From the NCBI RefSeq assembly GCF_023715645.1, contig NZ_JAMBOP010000035.1, forward strand, positions 1-52,422: a stretch of DNA of 52,422 nucleotides. Reading direction: 5' to 3'. The notes under the pieces are model-generated. The model was not told the DNA's origin, did not search any database, and worked only from the letters and a program-made list of their open reading frames with translations. This document shows positions 33,269 to 43,081 of this stretch, in pieces. The position numbers and the translations under genes were made by a program. The stretch is from Bacillus cytotoxicus (lineage in GTDB: Bacteria > Bacillota > Bacilli > Bacillales > Bacillaceae_G). Position 1 is the first letter of the stretch. Each line of letters begins with the position of its first letter.

Positions 33269-34895
33269 TCGCACTGCAAGAGAAAATAAGTAAACGAGAT
33301 GCAAAATTAGCAATGGCTCATATCCACGTTGCATTTATCTCTTTATTTTTAGGGGGCGTATGCGGGTTACTGCAAGTACTTGTCCGATCTGGAAAGTTTA
33401 ATCTTCCAGCTGAAATCGGTTATTATCAAGTGTTAACAACACACGGCGTATTACTAGGGCTCGTATTAACAACATTTTTTATTATTGGCTTTTTATTCAC
33501 TTGTATGAGTAAAACTACTGGTACTCTTTCAAAAGGAGTGCGCAGAACAGGTTGGATTGGTTTTTGGCTTATGACAATCGGGACCGCTCTTACTGCTGTT
33601 TTTATACTCTTAAATAAGGCTACCGTTCTTTATACATTTTATGCTCCGTTAAAAGCTCATCCTGGTTTTTACATCGGTCTTACCCTCGTTATTGTCGGCA
33701 GTTGGTTTAGCGGATTTGCAATGTTTGCTCACTATCGCACATGGAAAAAATACAATAAAGGAAAAGTCGGTCCCTTACTGAGCTTCATGGCTGTTATTAC
33801 GATGCTACTTTGGCTCGTTGCAACGATCTCGTCCAGTTCATTCCTTGGAGCTTAGGTATCGTAGATAAAATTGATGTTCTCGTCAGCAGAACATTATTCT
33901 GGTACTTTGGTCATCCACTCGTCTATTTTTGGCTTCTCCCTGCTTATATGGCCTGGTATGTCATCATCCCAAAAATTATTGGCGGAAAAATTTTTAGTGA
34001 TTCTCTCGCTCGTTTATCATTTATTTTATTCTTATTGTTTTCCGTACCAGTTGGATTTCACCACCAATTAACAGAACCCGGAATCGATCCAGGTTGGAAA
34101 TACTTACAAGTAGTTTTAACATTTATGGTTATTATCCCTTCATTAATGACGGCATTCTCTTTATTTGCATCATTTGAACAATATGGCCGTTCAAAAGGAG
34201 CAACTGGACTATTTGGTTGGCTTCGTATGCTGCCATGGTCTGACGCTAGATTTTTTGCACCGTTCGTTGGAATGCTTATGTTTATCCCTGCTGGAGCTGG
34301 ATGACTTGTCAATGCAAGTCATCAATTAAATCAAGTCGTTCATAATACCATTTGGATAACAGGACATTTCCATTTAACATTAGCTACATCTGTTATACTA
34401 ACATTTTTCGGAATCAGCTATTGGCTGATCCCTCACTTAACAGGACGTGTAATGACAAAAGAAATGAACCGTCTAGCAATGATTCAAACTTGTGTATGGA
34501 CACTTGGAATGTTTTTCATGTCTGCAGGAATGCACTTTGCTGGATTATTAGGTGCTCCGCGCCGCTCTTCTTTTTCCACATACGGAAATGCACCGCAGGC
34601 CGTTGAATGGATACCATATCAAATTGCCCAAGCAGTTGGCGGCACAATTTTATTTGTTGGCATCATTTTAGCTATCATCATTTTCCTAGACCTTGCTTTC
34701 TTCGCACCAAAAGGCCATACTGAATTTCCAGTTGCAGAAGTATCTGATACATCTGATCAACCACCAATGGTTTTTGAAAATTGGAAACTATGGCTTGGCA
34801 TTACAGCACTGCTTATTTTATTCGCTTACACAATTCCGTTTATAGATATGATTCAAAATGCCCCGCCTGGTTCGAAAGGCTTTAAATTGTGGTAA
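33265..34895 (+). pseudogene. cbaA: Cytochrome c oxidase subunit I (ba3-type), disrupted by frameshift and nonsense codon
   Basis: The heme-copper subunit I reads in three pieces. Piece 1 (33265 to about 33828) has MAHIHVAFISLFLGG and TTHGVLLGL. At about 33825 the frame shifts (LVATI then, in the new frame, VQFIPWSLGIVDK), consistent with loss of about 7 bases. Piece 2 has FGHPLVYFWLLPAY and HHQLTEPG. An in-frame TGA at 34302-34304 follows FIPAGAG where Gly (GGA) is expected. Piece 3 resumes LVNASHQLNQ, TGHFHLTLA (heme a3 ligands) to the true C-terminus ...GFKLW. All catalytic motifs survive but no functional protein is expected. Confidence 0.93.
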
Positions 34896-34949
34896 GTAAA
34901 AAGCAGAGGGATACCCCTGCATAACGATTGAATCTATGCACCTACAGAC

Positions 34950-35414
34950 TTAAATCGAATTCATCATTTTTAAAAATTCAAAGTACCCTCCATTTGTCTC
35001 TTGAACAAATGTACCAACTGCTTCAAAACCTACTTTTTCATACACTTTTATTGCTCTTTTATTAAAGGTCGCTACCGATAGCGTTACATACTTAGGCCGA
35101 TATTTTTTTACGCAAAATTCTAGACCTGCCTTTATAAATGCCAAACCCAAGCCCTTTCCAGTCAAGTTTGGTTCCATTCCCAGTCCAATATCCACTGTAT
35201 GTATATCTATTTTATTAAAACTAAAAAATCCAACTATTTCATTATTCTCACAAACAGTAAATGTGGTTTCTCCGCGCTCTTTAGGATCTAAAAACTCAGC
35301 CAAATCCTCTTGATCAGCTTCCATATCATAAAAAGAATACTTGTCCTCATAGTGCCAATTATACGCAATTTCTTCTGCTTGCTCTTGTGTCATCATTTCA
35401 AAAGTATAATTCAC
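34950..35414 (-). CDS. GNAT family N-acetyltransferase
   Basis: 154 residues. GTG start with AAGGAGGC upstream. Acetyl-CoA site in GLGMEPNLTGKGLGLAFI (GKGLG) and the closing ATFNKRAIKVYEKVGFEAVG. The opening MNYTFEMMTQEQAEEIAYNW resembles RimI/RimJ-type acetyltransferases. Substrate unknown. Monocistronic, convergent with the oxidase cluster. Confidence 0.9.
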   Translation of the reverse strand: MNYTFEMMTQEQAEEIAYNWHYEDKYSFYDMEADQEDLAEFLDPKERGETTFTVCENNEIVGFFSFNKIDIHTVDIGLGMEPNLTGKGLGLAFIKAGLEFCVKKYRPKYVTLSVATFNKRAIKVYEKVGFEAVGTFVQETNGGYFEFLKMMNSI

Positions 35415-35463
35415 TTCTATGCCTCCTTAAGCAACGCACATACAGTAAAATGTTAATTCATAA

Positions 35464-35500
35464 AAAGGAGCCACATATATGTAGCTCCTCTGCTTTTTTA
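35464..35500 (-). terminator. Terminator of ypwA
   Basis: GGAGCTACATATATGTGGCTCC then TTTTTATG on the minus strand, overlapping the end of the carboxypeptidase gene. Confidence 0.85.
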
Positions 35501-37015
35501 TAATTCATAAATCTCTTTATACTTCGCCTCTAAATAATCTGCTAAATAATTCGCATTCAATCCTTCACCCGTGACATCTTGTAGAATTTCTAAAGGTTTT
35601 TTCGTTTTCCCATATTGGTGAATGTTTTTTGTTAACCATTCGCGAATTGGTGTCACGTTTCCTTCCTCTAGTAATGCATCAAAGTTCGGAATTTCTTCTA
35701 GCATCTTCTGTTTAAATTGTGCTGCATACATATAGCCAAGTGCATATGATGGGAAATAGCCAAACGATCCATCTGACCAATGCACATCTTGCAGTACACC
35801 TTGTGCATCTGTTTCTGGACGTATACCTAAATAACTTTCCATTTTATCATTCCATGCTGCCGGCAAGTCTTTTACTTCTAATGTTCCATCAAATAGTTCT
35901 TTCTCCAGTTCATAACGAACCATAACATGAAGCGGATATGTAAGTTCATCTGCTTCAATACGAATAAAGGAAGGTTTTGACTCATTGATTGCATCATAGA
36001 ATTCATCTACTGATACACCTTCAAATTGACCATTACTAAATTGTTTCAATAGATCATAATTTTTCTTCCAAAACGATTTATTTCGGGCAATAAAGTTTTC
36101 AAAAAATAGGGACTGTGACTCGTGAATCCCCATCGATGTTCCTTCACAAAGTGGTGTTCCTTCTAATTCCTCTGAAATATTTTGTTCATATACAGCATGT
36201 CCACATTCATGAATCGTTCCAAAAACTGCCATACGGAAGTCATTCTCATCATAGCGAGTCGTAATCCGAACATCCCCTCTATTTAATGTAATTTCAAAAG
36301 GATGTATCGTTTCATCGAGACGACCGGCCTCGAAATTATAATTTAATTGTTTTAATAACCCTAAAGTGAAATTCTTTTGCTGTTCTTTTGAAAAATGTTC
36401 AAATAAAACATTTGTTTTTAATTCTTTATCGGACTTCGAAATTTCTTTTACAAGCGGAACAATACGCTCACGTAATTGTCCAAATACATGATCTAACACT
36501 TCTACCGTAATACCTGGCTCATACATATCTAAAAGCGTATTATATTTATAAGTTTCATAACCCCAATATGTAATAAATTTCTTCTTATATTCAACAATTT
36601 TTTCTAAGTATGGTCGAAACATTTCAAAATCAGATTTTTCACGAGCTTCTCCCCAAACACTTTCCGATTTTGCTTGTAATTTGACAAACTCTTCATACTC
36701 AGCCTGTGGAATTTTCTTATTTCGATCATATTCTTTACGGCACTCTTCTACAATTTTTTTTGTAGTTTCCGAAATTTTATTTTCAACAATTAAAGCCTCT
36801 AATTCATTTAAATAATTACCCATTTCATCAGAAGTTGATAATGTGAATACTTCCGATGAAAGCATCCCGATAACTTCAGAGCGCTGGTCAACACCTTTCT
36901 TTGGTGCCCCTGTTCGTAAATCCCAAAATATTAAGCTTAACGCTTCCCCGTAATTCTCTATTTTTTTCACATATGCTAAAAATTCTTTTTCTACTTCATA
37001 TGTAGCAATCGTCAT
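35498..37015 (-). CDS. ypwA: M32 family metallocarboxypeptidase (Taq-type)
   Basis: 505 residues, the normal M32 length. Zn-binding HECGH (residues about 260-264, GTIHECGHAVYEQ) with the downstream HESQSLFFEN supplying the third ligand, plus the family's DVRITTRYDENDF and IRIEADELTYPLH motifs. Removes C-terminal residues from peptides in the cytoplasm. Strong AGGAGG ribosome site region upstream. Name by synteny with B. subtilis ypwA next to ypvA. Confidence 0.92.
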   Translation of the reverse strand: MTIATYEVEKEFLAYVKKIENYGEALSLIFWDLRTGAPKKGVDQRSEVIGMLSSEVFTLSTSDEMGNYLNELEALIVENKISETTKKIVEECRKEYDRNKKIPQAEYEEFVKLQAKSESVWGEAREKSDFEMFRPYLEKIVEYKKKFITYWGYETYKYNTLLDMYEPGITVEVLDHVFGQLRERIVPLVKEISKSDKELKTNVLFEHFSKEQQKNFTLGLLKQLNYNFEAGRLDETIHPFEITLNRGDVRITTRYDENDFRMAVFGTIHECGHAVYEQNISEELEGTPLCEGTSMGIHESQSLFFENFIARNKSFWKKNYDLLKQFSNGQFEGVSVDEFYDAINESKPSFIRIEADELTYPLHVMVRYELEKELFDGTLEVKDLPAAWNDKMESYLGIRPETDAQGVLQDVHWSDGSFGYFPSYALGYMYAAQFKQKMLEEIPNFDALLEEGNVTPIREWLTKNIHQYGKTKKPLEILQDVTGEGLNANYLADYLEAKYKEIYEL

Positions 37016-37084
37016 ATAATAAAACCTCCTTTTTCTACCTCAACCTTACTTCGACATAAATATATAAATTCCTTTTCTAATAGA

Positions 37085-37116
37085 AAAAAAAGCCTAGCAA
37101 ACGCCAAGCTTTTTCT
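37085..37116. terminator. Hairpin between ypwA and the repeat
   Basis: AAGCCTAGC...GCCAAGCTT with T/A runs on both sides; it could serve as a terminator in either direction. Confidence 0.5.
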
Positions 37117-37118
37117 TA

Positions 37119-37417
37119 ATTATATATAAATCCAACTTAACTTTCCAACACGCCCGCTACTGACCGAGGGCACTGAAAAAGTGATTGTATTAAAAAAATA
37201 ACGCAAATTTCATCAATATGCTGAAATTATAAAGGGTCCTATCACCTTTGATATAGTAGGCGATGGACCCCGTTTTCTTATAACATGGTCTTTTGTTTAA
37301 AACCTGGCATGTGGTAGAAAAAGGCCCTGACCGCTCCTACACGCGGCCAGATGCTCTCGCCTTCCCCTAAAAAAAAGAGGTTTTATGTTAGGCTTTCAAT
37401 TTGTATTTATATATAAA
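37119..37417 (-). repeat. bcr-type repeat, copy 5, with a nested insertion
   Basis: Outer parts match the family: left TATATATAAATCCAACTTAA, right half from GTTTAAAACCTGGCATGTGG to ATTTGTATTTATATATAA. About 130 bases (37150-37280) in between are foreign, replacing the AAAAGTAACCT...CTTT block. The insert has a strong hairpin, GGGTCC...GGACCC at 37236-37270, followed by CGTTTTCTTAT. Confidence 0.75.
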
Positions 37418-37432
37418 GTTAAACAGTTCACT

Positions 37433-39370
37433 CTATAGCACTGTACCTTCTACCGGAAGTACTTGCTTCACAGCTTCTACTACTTTTTCATTTTCATCTT
37501 CTGATAGGAATAACGAAATAGATCCTTGATCCTCACTCGTACGAATTAAACGGCCGATTCCTTGACGAAGACGTAAAATCATATACGGTACATCAACATC
37601 CCAGAACGGATCATTTACATGCTTACGCTTCGCTTCAAATACAGGATCATTTGGAGGGAATGGAAGCGACCAAATAATGACATGAGATAATGATGAGCCT
37701 GGAATATCTAAACCTTCCCATAAATGAACTGCACAAAGCACAGTCTCTTCTTCATTTTGGAAACGAGAAACAAGCTGACTAATTTCCTGGTCTCCTTCAT
37801 ATAAGAATGGAACAGACATTTGCTCTTTATTCACATATTCTTTGAATGCTGCAAGCTCTTGTGTTGTGCGGAATAATACAAGCGTACGTCCATTTGATTT
37901 TTGAATGTTCTCAAGCGTATACTGACATTTTCGTTCCCATTCATTTTCCTTCGTATGCGACGGTAAGTACACTTTCATTTGTTCTTCATAATCAAACGGT
38001 GAAGCAACTGAGAATGACAAATAATCTTTTACTCCTAAACTATTTGCAGTAAATGAAAATGAATTATTTTCTGATAATGTTGCAGATGAGAAGATGTACG
38101 GAATTTTTTTAGAGAATACTTTTTCTTGCAGCACTTCTTCTACAGCACGCGGCATAATGACAAGCGTAAAAGCACCATCGTTTTCTTCTCCCCATGTAAT
38201 GACATTTTTCTCATGCATAAACAAACGTAATGAGTGCTCTAATACATCTAAATGCTCATCAACAATATTTAAATCGTATGTGTTTACTGTGTACATTTCA
38301 CTTTCAAAAACAAGCGCATCGCCAACTTCAGAGATTTTTGCATATAAGCGTTTTGCTTCTTTCATGACTTTTTCTGTTAATTGAATTCCTAAACGATCAG
38401 AACCAGCAATTTCCTTCTTACTTTCTTTAAGCGTCTCAAAAAACTGCTCCGTTTGCCAAATCGTTTCTTCTACTAAATGAGCAAACTCTTCACGAACATC
38501 ATTTTGCAGTAGTCTTGTTAAAAGCTGTTCCATCATTGTTTGTTTTAAACGATACGTAAGTGCTTTTTGCGCTGCATACTCCACCAGATGACCTTCATCA
38601 AAGACAACACAGCTACTTTCTGGTAACAATGGCATTTGTCCTTCACGTTTGCGCGCCTCATATGTCCAAATGTGGTCCATATAGAAATCTTGCGAACAAA
38701 TTATTAAATCTGCAGCTTTACGATAATGTTCCCGAGATAATGTTTGTCCGCAGCGATGACGGGACTCACATGTAAAACAATCTTGGAAATAATCCCACGA
38801 TACTTTAGACCATTCTTCATCACTTAATAACGGAAACTCTTTGCGATCACCGTAATGAGTAAAGTTTTGCATCGTTCCATGATCAAATACGAATTGCGGC
38901 AATTCATAATATAAATCTTCAATTACTTCTGGAGCTCGTCCACTCATTACATCTTCAAGTTTACGTAAGCATAGATAATTATTCATTGATTTAGCTAGAC
39001 GCACATCAACTGATAGCCCTAATGCTTCTGATAATTTCGCAATGTCGCCTTCTTCTTTTACTAGCTGTTCAATTAATGTTTCGTCTGCACAAGCAATAAC
39101 AGCTGGCTTTCCTGTATAGCGCGCATAACAAATTGCATACAAAAGGTATACAATCGTTTTTCCTGTTCCAACGCCTGCTTCCGCAAACATTACCTTTTTC
39201 TCTTGAAATGCTCGTTCTAATTGAAACGCCATAAAAATTTGCTCATCGCGCTCTTCAAATCCCTTTTCTGGTAAAACGTCGTAAAATACGTCTCCAATCC
39301 ATTCACTTAACTTGTCGAAAAAATTATCTTGTTTTCCCACTTCAAACGGCAGCTTTTGCTTCGTAAACAT
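37433..39370 (-). CDS. ypvA: DinG/XPD-like ATP-dependent DNA helicase YpvA
   Basis: 645 residues. Walker A EAGVGTGKTIVYLLYA (about 56-71), DEAH-type box VFDEGHLVE, Fe-S cluster cysteines between them (YLCLRKLE; CFTCESRHRC), and helicase motif VI RLRQGIGRLIR near the end. A superfamily 2 iron-sulfur 5'-3' helicase, probably acting on R-loops or damaged DNA. ATG at 39370 with GGAGG; the extension to 39391 lacks a site. Confidence 0.92.
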   Translation of the reverse strand: MFTKQKLPFEVGKQDNFFDKLSEWIGDVFYDVLPEKGFEERDEQIFMAFQLERAFQEKKVMFAEAGVGTGKTIVYLLYAICYARYTGKPAVIACADETLIEQLVKEEGDIAKLSEALGLSVDVRLAKSMNNYLCLRKLEDVMSGRAPEVIEDLYYELPQFVFDHGTMQNFTHYGDRKEFPLLSDEEWSKVSWDYFQDCFTCESRHRCGQTLSREHYRKAADLIICSQDFYMDHIWTYEARKREGQMPLLPESSCVVFDEGHLVEYAAQKALTYRLKQTMMEQLLTRLLQNDVREEFAHLVEETIWQTEQFFETLKESKKEIAGSDRLGIQLTEKVMKEAKRLYAKISEVGDALVFESEMYTVNTYDLNIVDEHLDVLEHSLRLFMHEKNVITWGEENDGAFTLVIMPRAVEEVLQEKVFSKKIPYIFSSATLSENNSFSFTANSLGVKDYLSFSVASPFDYEEQMKVYLPSHTKENEWERKCQYTLENIQKSNGRTLVLFRTTQELAAFKEYVNKEQMSVPFLYEGDQEISQLVSRFQNEEETVLCAVHLWEGLDIPGSSLSHVIIWSLPFPPNDPVFEAKRKHVNDPFWDVDVPYMILRLRQGIGRLIRTSEDQGSISLFLSEDENEKVVEAVKQVLPVEGTVL

Positions 39371-39419
39371 GCTATTCCTCCAACTACTCAATTTCTATAT
39401 AAAAAGACAGAGCAACTCC

Positions 39420-39462
39420 TCATAAAAAGAGCAGTTGCTGTTTTCTTGTTGTTTGCATCATA
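39420..39462 (-). terminator. Hairpin upstream of ypvA
   Basis: AGCAACTGCTC-TTTTTAT-GAGGAGTTGCT then CTGTCTTTTT on the minus strand; probably stops read-through from the 61-aa gene. Confidence 0.65.
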
Positions 39463-39467
39463 ATGGA

Positions 39468-39505
39468 GCGAAAAAAGTTTTCCTGAATGCAGGAAAACTT
39501 TTTTA
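39468..39505 (-). terminator. Terminator of the 61-aa gene
   Basis: AAAAGTTTTCCTG-CATT-CAGGAAAACTTTTTT: a 13-bp perfect stem overlapping the stop codon, T-rich on both sides. Confidence 0.9.
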
Positions 39506-39688
39506 TTCTATCAATGATTTTAAATACTGTCTATCAATTAAAGTTTCATGTGATAAAGCTAATAAATATTCTTCACGTGCTCTTAGTAATTCATGATTAG
39601 CTACGCCGTGAAGGTTTACTTCTTTTTCTAATTCATCATACGTTCGATGAATAGCCTTTTGAATCATAGAAAATTGCAAACCATCCAT
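39503..39688 (-). CDS. Small hypothetical protein
   Basis: 61 residues, MDGLQFSMIQKAIHRTYDEL..., all helical with leucine/charged periodicity. AAAGGAGGAAG upstream of the ATG at 39688. Lies between ypsC and ypvA, where B. cereus-group genomes carry a short gene; function unknown. Confidence 0.7.
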   Translation of the reverse strand: MDGLQFSMIQKAIHRTYDELEKEVNLHGVANHELLRAREEYLLALSHETLIDRQYLKSLIE

Positions 39689-39751
39689 TAGCGCTTCCTC
39701 CTTTAGATTACCGCATAATAGCAAGTATATGCGTTCTAAAGAAGTTTTATA

Positions 39752-40888
39752 CTAATCGCGCGGCGGACGTTTCCCGAAATACTGATAGTAATCAGTGCGA
39801 ATAAATCCATTAAATAACTTTCGTTTCTTCGATGCATCTTTGCCATACCATTTTTCAAACTCCGGATGGCTTGTTAATACATATAAAGACCACGTATCTA
39901 GTGACTTAAACGCCTGTCCCATCTCCGCATACATTTTTTCAACAAGAGGCTTTTCACTTAAACGTTCTCCGTATGGAGGATTCGTCACAACGTACCCATA
40001 TTCCTCTTTTGTTGTAAAATCTTTTACTTGCATTTGCTTAAATGTAATAAGATCACCAAGTCCTACTTCATCAGCATTATCTTGTGCAACTTGTACCATG
40101 CGATGATCAATATCTGATCCGATAATTTGAAGCGGTTGATCGTAATTTGCTAAGTCTTCTACTTCTTCACGAGCCATGCGCCAGTTTTCTTTCCCAATCC
40201 AACCCCAGCCATCAGAAGCAAATTCACGGTTAAATCCTGGAGCAATATTTTGACCAATTAACGCTGCTTCCATTGGAATTGTACCTGAACCGCAAAATGG
40301 ATCTACAAATGGACGATCTGGCTTCCAGTTTGTTAGCGTAATTAACGAAGCTGCCAGCGTTTCTTTTAACGGTGCATCCCCTTGTCCAACGCGGTATCCA
40401 CGCTTATGAAGTCCAACACCACTTGCATCAATTGTCAACGTTGCCACATCTTTTAATAACGCAACTTCAATACGAAATAGCGGGCCGTTCTCTTCAAACC
40501 AAGTTGTACGTCTATATGTACTTTTCAATTTTTCCACGACAGCTTTTTTTACGATACTTTGACAATCCGGCACACTAAACAATGTAGATTTGATCGATTT
40601 ACCGATAACAGGGAATTCTCCGTTTTCCGGGATATAATCTCCCCAATTAAGCGCCTTTGTTTTTTCAAATAATTCATCAAAAGTTGTTGCCTTAAATTCA
40701 CCAACTTTGATTTTCACACGATCCGCTGTACGGAGCCATAAATTACTGCGACAAATAGCTTTTTCGTCCGCTTCAAACGTTACTTTTCCATTATCTACCT
40801 GGCATTCATAACCGAGATTGCGAACTTCTCTTGCAACAAGCGCTTCAATTCCCATTGCAGCAGTTGCAATTAAAGTAACTTTTCCCAT
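39752..40888 (-). CDS. ypsC: THUMP-domain class I RNA methyltransferase (RlmL-like) YpsC
   Basis: 378 residues. THUMP/ferredoxin-like RNA-binding region (about 40-160), then a Rossmann methyltransferase: FVDPFCGSGTIPMEAALIG (motif I), IGSDIDHRMV, VTNPPYGERL (catalytic NPPY, N2-guanine or N6-adenine type). It probably makes m2G in 23S rRNA. ATG at 40888 with AGGAG seven bases upstream. Placed downstream of rnpB as in B. subtilis. Confidence 0.92.
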   Translation of the reverse strand: MGKVTLIATAAMGIEALVAREVRNLGYECQVDNGKVTFEADEKAICRSNLWLRTADRVKIKVGEFKATTFDELFEKTKALNWGDYIPENGEFPVIGKSIKSTLFSVPDCQSIVKKAVVEKLKSTYRRTTWFEENGPLFRIEVALLKDVATLTIDASGVGLHKRGYRVGQGDAPLKETLAASLITLTNWKPDRPFVDPFCGSGTIPMEAALIGQNIAPGFNREFASDGWGWIGKENWRMAREEVEDLANYDQPLQIIGSDIDHRMVQVAQDNADEVGLGDLITFKQMQVKDFTTKEEYGYVVTNPPYGERLSEKPLVEKMYAEMGQAFKSLDTWSLYVLTSHPEFEKWYGKDASKKRKLFNGFIRTDYYQYFGKRPPRD

Positions 40889-41046
40889 TTTCATTCTCCT
40901 CATAATGTATAATCAAACACGAATCAGCAATACATTCGCCTCTGCTGATCAGTTACATTCATAACAACTTCATTCAATTCAACTTTATTAAGTTTATAAA
41001 ACTTTCTTTACCATTTTAACTCACATTCCAAAACTTCATACAAATA

Positions 41047-41080
41047 AAAAGCCCTCCTCTTACAAAGGAGAGCTGAACAA
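41047..41080 (-). terminator. Terminator of rnpB
   Basis: AGCTCTCCTTTGTAAGAGGAGGGCT then TTTTATTTG on the minus strand. Confidence 0.85.
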
Positions 41081-41089
41081 ATTCATGAT

Positions 41090-41500
41090 TGGTTCATAAC
41101 GTTCTGTAAGCCATGTTCTGTACCTTTGTACTGCAAACGGCCCACGCCTCGTACTCCGGTGGCAATCATCTATCTACAGAGCAATTGCATCTGTCCTTTC
41201 CCATCGTTCATTTCCTTAGGAAAAGTTCCCCTACCAATATTTGGGTTTCTCGCTCGTGGGGTTTACCTCGTTCCACTCCCATCATTTCTTCTGGGACTTC
41301 GTCACTGTGGCACTTTAAAGGTAGTCAGACCATATCCAATGGACTTAGGTCCTTTCCCTGCCGTTAATCCAGCTTTACGCCAAATTACCCTAGCTTATGA
41401 CTTCGCTAGGCACGAACACTACGACCATCTCAGGTCGTGCGAGCATGGACTTTCCTCTACAACAAAATGTTGCAGCGATTACCCAAACGTTATGACATGA
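41090..41500 (-). ncRNA. rnpB: RNase P RNA (type B)
   Basis: About 400 nt. Terminal P1 helix CATAACGTT / AACGTTATG closes it. Conserved cores include GAGGAAAGTCCATGCTCGCA, GCGTAAAGCTGG, GGCAGGGAAAGGACCTAAGT, CCCACGAGCGAGAAACCC, and the 3' part GTACAGAACATGGCTTACAG. This is the Bacillus type B ribozyme that cleaves the 5' leader of pre-tRNAs with the protein RnpA. It sits between gpsB and ypsC as in relatives. Confidence 0.98.
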
Positions 41501-41577
41501 ATTAGTATAGTGGAAACATAAATATTTTGCAACGTTTTTTATCCGAAAAATACTGCGAACTTATTTATTCTCTTCCA

Positions 41578-41919
41578 TTACTCGTACAGTTTACTTCCAA
41601 ATACAGCTTTCTCCAAATTCGACAAACGTTTTAAAATGTCTGTATTTGTATTGTTATATACTGGTTGTGGAGTAGAAATTGGAGATGGTGTTGGTTGTAC
41701 TGGTACACTCAACGATTTTTGCTTTTGTTCTTCCAATTCTTGTTCTAAACGTGCATTCTGCTGCTTTAGTTGCTCAACTTCCTTATGAAATGCCTCATAG
41801 TCCTTAATAATTAAATCTAAAAACTTATCGACTTCTTCTTGTTGATATCCTCGCATTCCCGTTTTAAACTCTTTTTCTAAAATACTTTTTGCTGTTAACT
41901 TAATTTTATCAGAAATCAT
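41578..41919 (-). CDS. gpsB: Cell division and wall-synthesis adaptor GpsB
   Basis: 113 residues. N-terminal DivIVA-like domain ([20 protein letters not shown]), a coiled coil (about 45-72, [20 protein letters not shown]), a Ser/Pro/Thr linker, and a C-terminal helical trimerisation segment ([15 protein letters not shown]). Moves penicillin-binding proteins such as PBP1 between septum and side wall; the ponA target is in this same window. Confidence 0.97.
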   Translation of the reverse strand: MISDKIKLTAKSILEKEFKTGMRGYQQEEVDKFLDLIIKDYEAFHKEVEQLKQQNARLEQELEEQKQKSLSVPVQPTPSPISTPQPVYNNTNTDILKRLSNLEKAVFGSKLYE

Positions 41920-41993
41920 TCATTCCACCTCAAGTCTTTACCAAAACTTTCATTACTTACTTAAATTTTTTCAGAAACAGCTCATTTTGTCAA

Positions 41994-42548
41994 TCATATA
42001 TCGTTATTCCACTGTTCTTCTTCTATTATATCTTGTAAATCAGAAAAAAGTATGAAATAACATTGATAATTTTGAGTTTCTGCTTTTCCCCTTCCTATTT
42101 CCACCATATATTTAGGACTTCCTGGTTTTTCTTCGTCATACATAGCAAGTAAAGCATCACTTTTTTCAATAAAAAATTGATTCTTTAAACGGAATTGTTC
42201 GGGACTTTCATATTTTCGCTTCGTTATACTATCCACATGATCCGCTTGCGAAAGTATGAATTCATAATACTCCCTATTGTTTTCTTTCCAATTTTCTTCC
42301 TGCTCTAAAAAGGGGGTAAATATAGCTAATTTTAAATCTGGGTATTCCAATTGCAAATCAAAGACCACTTCAGCAGTCCATAACTCTACCCCTAATTGTC
42401 CACTAATCATTACCCATTCTAATCCTTCTTCTAACATAGAAAGTAATCTTTTGCGCACAGCTTTTTTTATGTACTCTACACCAGGATGTTCATTTGAAAA
42501 AAGACCCAGTTCAAATGGTTTATATCCTGTAACAGCTACTACTTTCAA
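41994..42548 (-). CDS. ypsA: YpsA, SLOG-fold protein (DUF1273)
   Basis: 184 residues: Rossmann-like start [15 protein letters not shown], nucleotide-pocket [14 protein letters not shown], and [20 protein letters not shown]. In B. subtilis and S. aureus YpsA affects cell division and FtsZ behaviour and gives oxidative stress protection; it neighbours gpsB in all these genomes. Ends just before the cotD unit's terminator. Confidence 0.93.
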   Translation of the reverse strand: MKVVAVTGYKPFELGLFSNEHPGVEYIKKAVRKRLLSMLEEGLEWVMISGQLGVELWTAEVVFDLQLEYPDLKLAIFTPFLEQEENWKENNREYYEFILSQADHVDSITKRKYESPEQFRLKNQFFIEKSDALLAMYDEEKPGSPKYMVEIGRGKAETQNYQCYFILFSDLQDIIEEEQWNNDI

Positions 42549-42565
42549 AATAATACGCCTCTTTT

Positions 42566-42600
42566 CGAAAAAAAAGAACTAGCAATTTGCTAGTTCTAGC
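42566..42600 (-). terminator. Terminator of cotD
   Basis: GAACTAGC-AAATT-GCTAGTTC then a run of eight T on the minus strand. Confidence 0.92.
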
Positions 42601-42607
42601 ATAGCAC

Positions 42608-43081
42608 TTACTTTTTAAACATGCCACCTACATTTGGTCCCATGTTAGGTGCTGGTGATACAGCTGGACTTACATTCGGTCCAAATGGTGATACTTGACC
42701 ACATGGGGAACATCCGCCGAACCCGCCAACTCCCCCTACTACAGAGCCAGGTCCTCCAAATCCAGGTCCAGGTCCAAATCCTCCAACCCCAGGTCCAGGT
42801 CCAAATCCTCCAACCCCAGGTCCAGGTCCTCCAAATCCTCCAACAAAAGTTGGGGGAGCAGATTGTATAACATTCTCGCTAGAGTTTGTTTGTGGGAAAT
42901 GATGTTGCGCCTGTACGACTTGATGGTGAACGTGTTTCATATGAATTGGATGAATATGAGGTACAACCGTTTTTGAAAATGTATGCGTTTCACAACATTT
43001 TGTTGGATGCACAACTGGAGGTGCTGTTGTAATTGGTGAAACTTGGCCAGGTCCTCCAAAACAAGGATGACAATGATACAT
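42608..43081 (-). CDS. cotD: Spore coat protein CotD-like
   Basis: 157 residues. His/Cys-rich N-terminal half (MYHCHPCFGGPGQVSP; HPTKCCETHTF; HPIHMKHVHHQVVQAQHHF), the CotD pattern of an inner coat protein made in the mother cell. The C-terminal half is a low-complexity Gly/Pro/Phe stretch with nine-residue repeats (GGFGPGPGV), then CSPCG. Longer than the B. subtilis protein (75 residues) because of the repeat. GAGAGGAGAG ribosome site. Confidence 0.9.
   Translation of the reverse strand: MYHCHPCFGGPGQVSPITTAPPVVHPTKCCETHTFSKTVVPHIHPIHMKHVHHQVVQAQHHFPQTNSSENVIQSAPPTFVGGFGGPGPGVGGFGPGPGVGGFGPGPGFGGPGSVVGGVGGFGGCSPCGQVSPFGPNVSPAVSPAPNMGPNVGGMFKK
42760..42845 (-). repeat. In-frame 27-bp minisatellite in cotD
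   Basis: Two-and-a-half near-identical 27-base units (plus strand GGTCCAGGTCCAAATCCTCC then AACCCCA) encode GGFGPGPGV. Frame-preserving, so length can vary without breaking the gene. Confidence 0.8.

Noticed and set aside
34302-34304. TGA in cbaA read as selenocysteine
   Set aside because: Family members have glycine here, the codon is one base from GGA, no selenocysteine insertion hairpin is visible, and a second lesion exists upstream.
41126-41500. 124-codon plus-strand frame MYCKRPTPRTPV
   Set aside because: Antisense to RNase P RNA.
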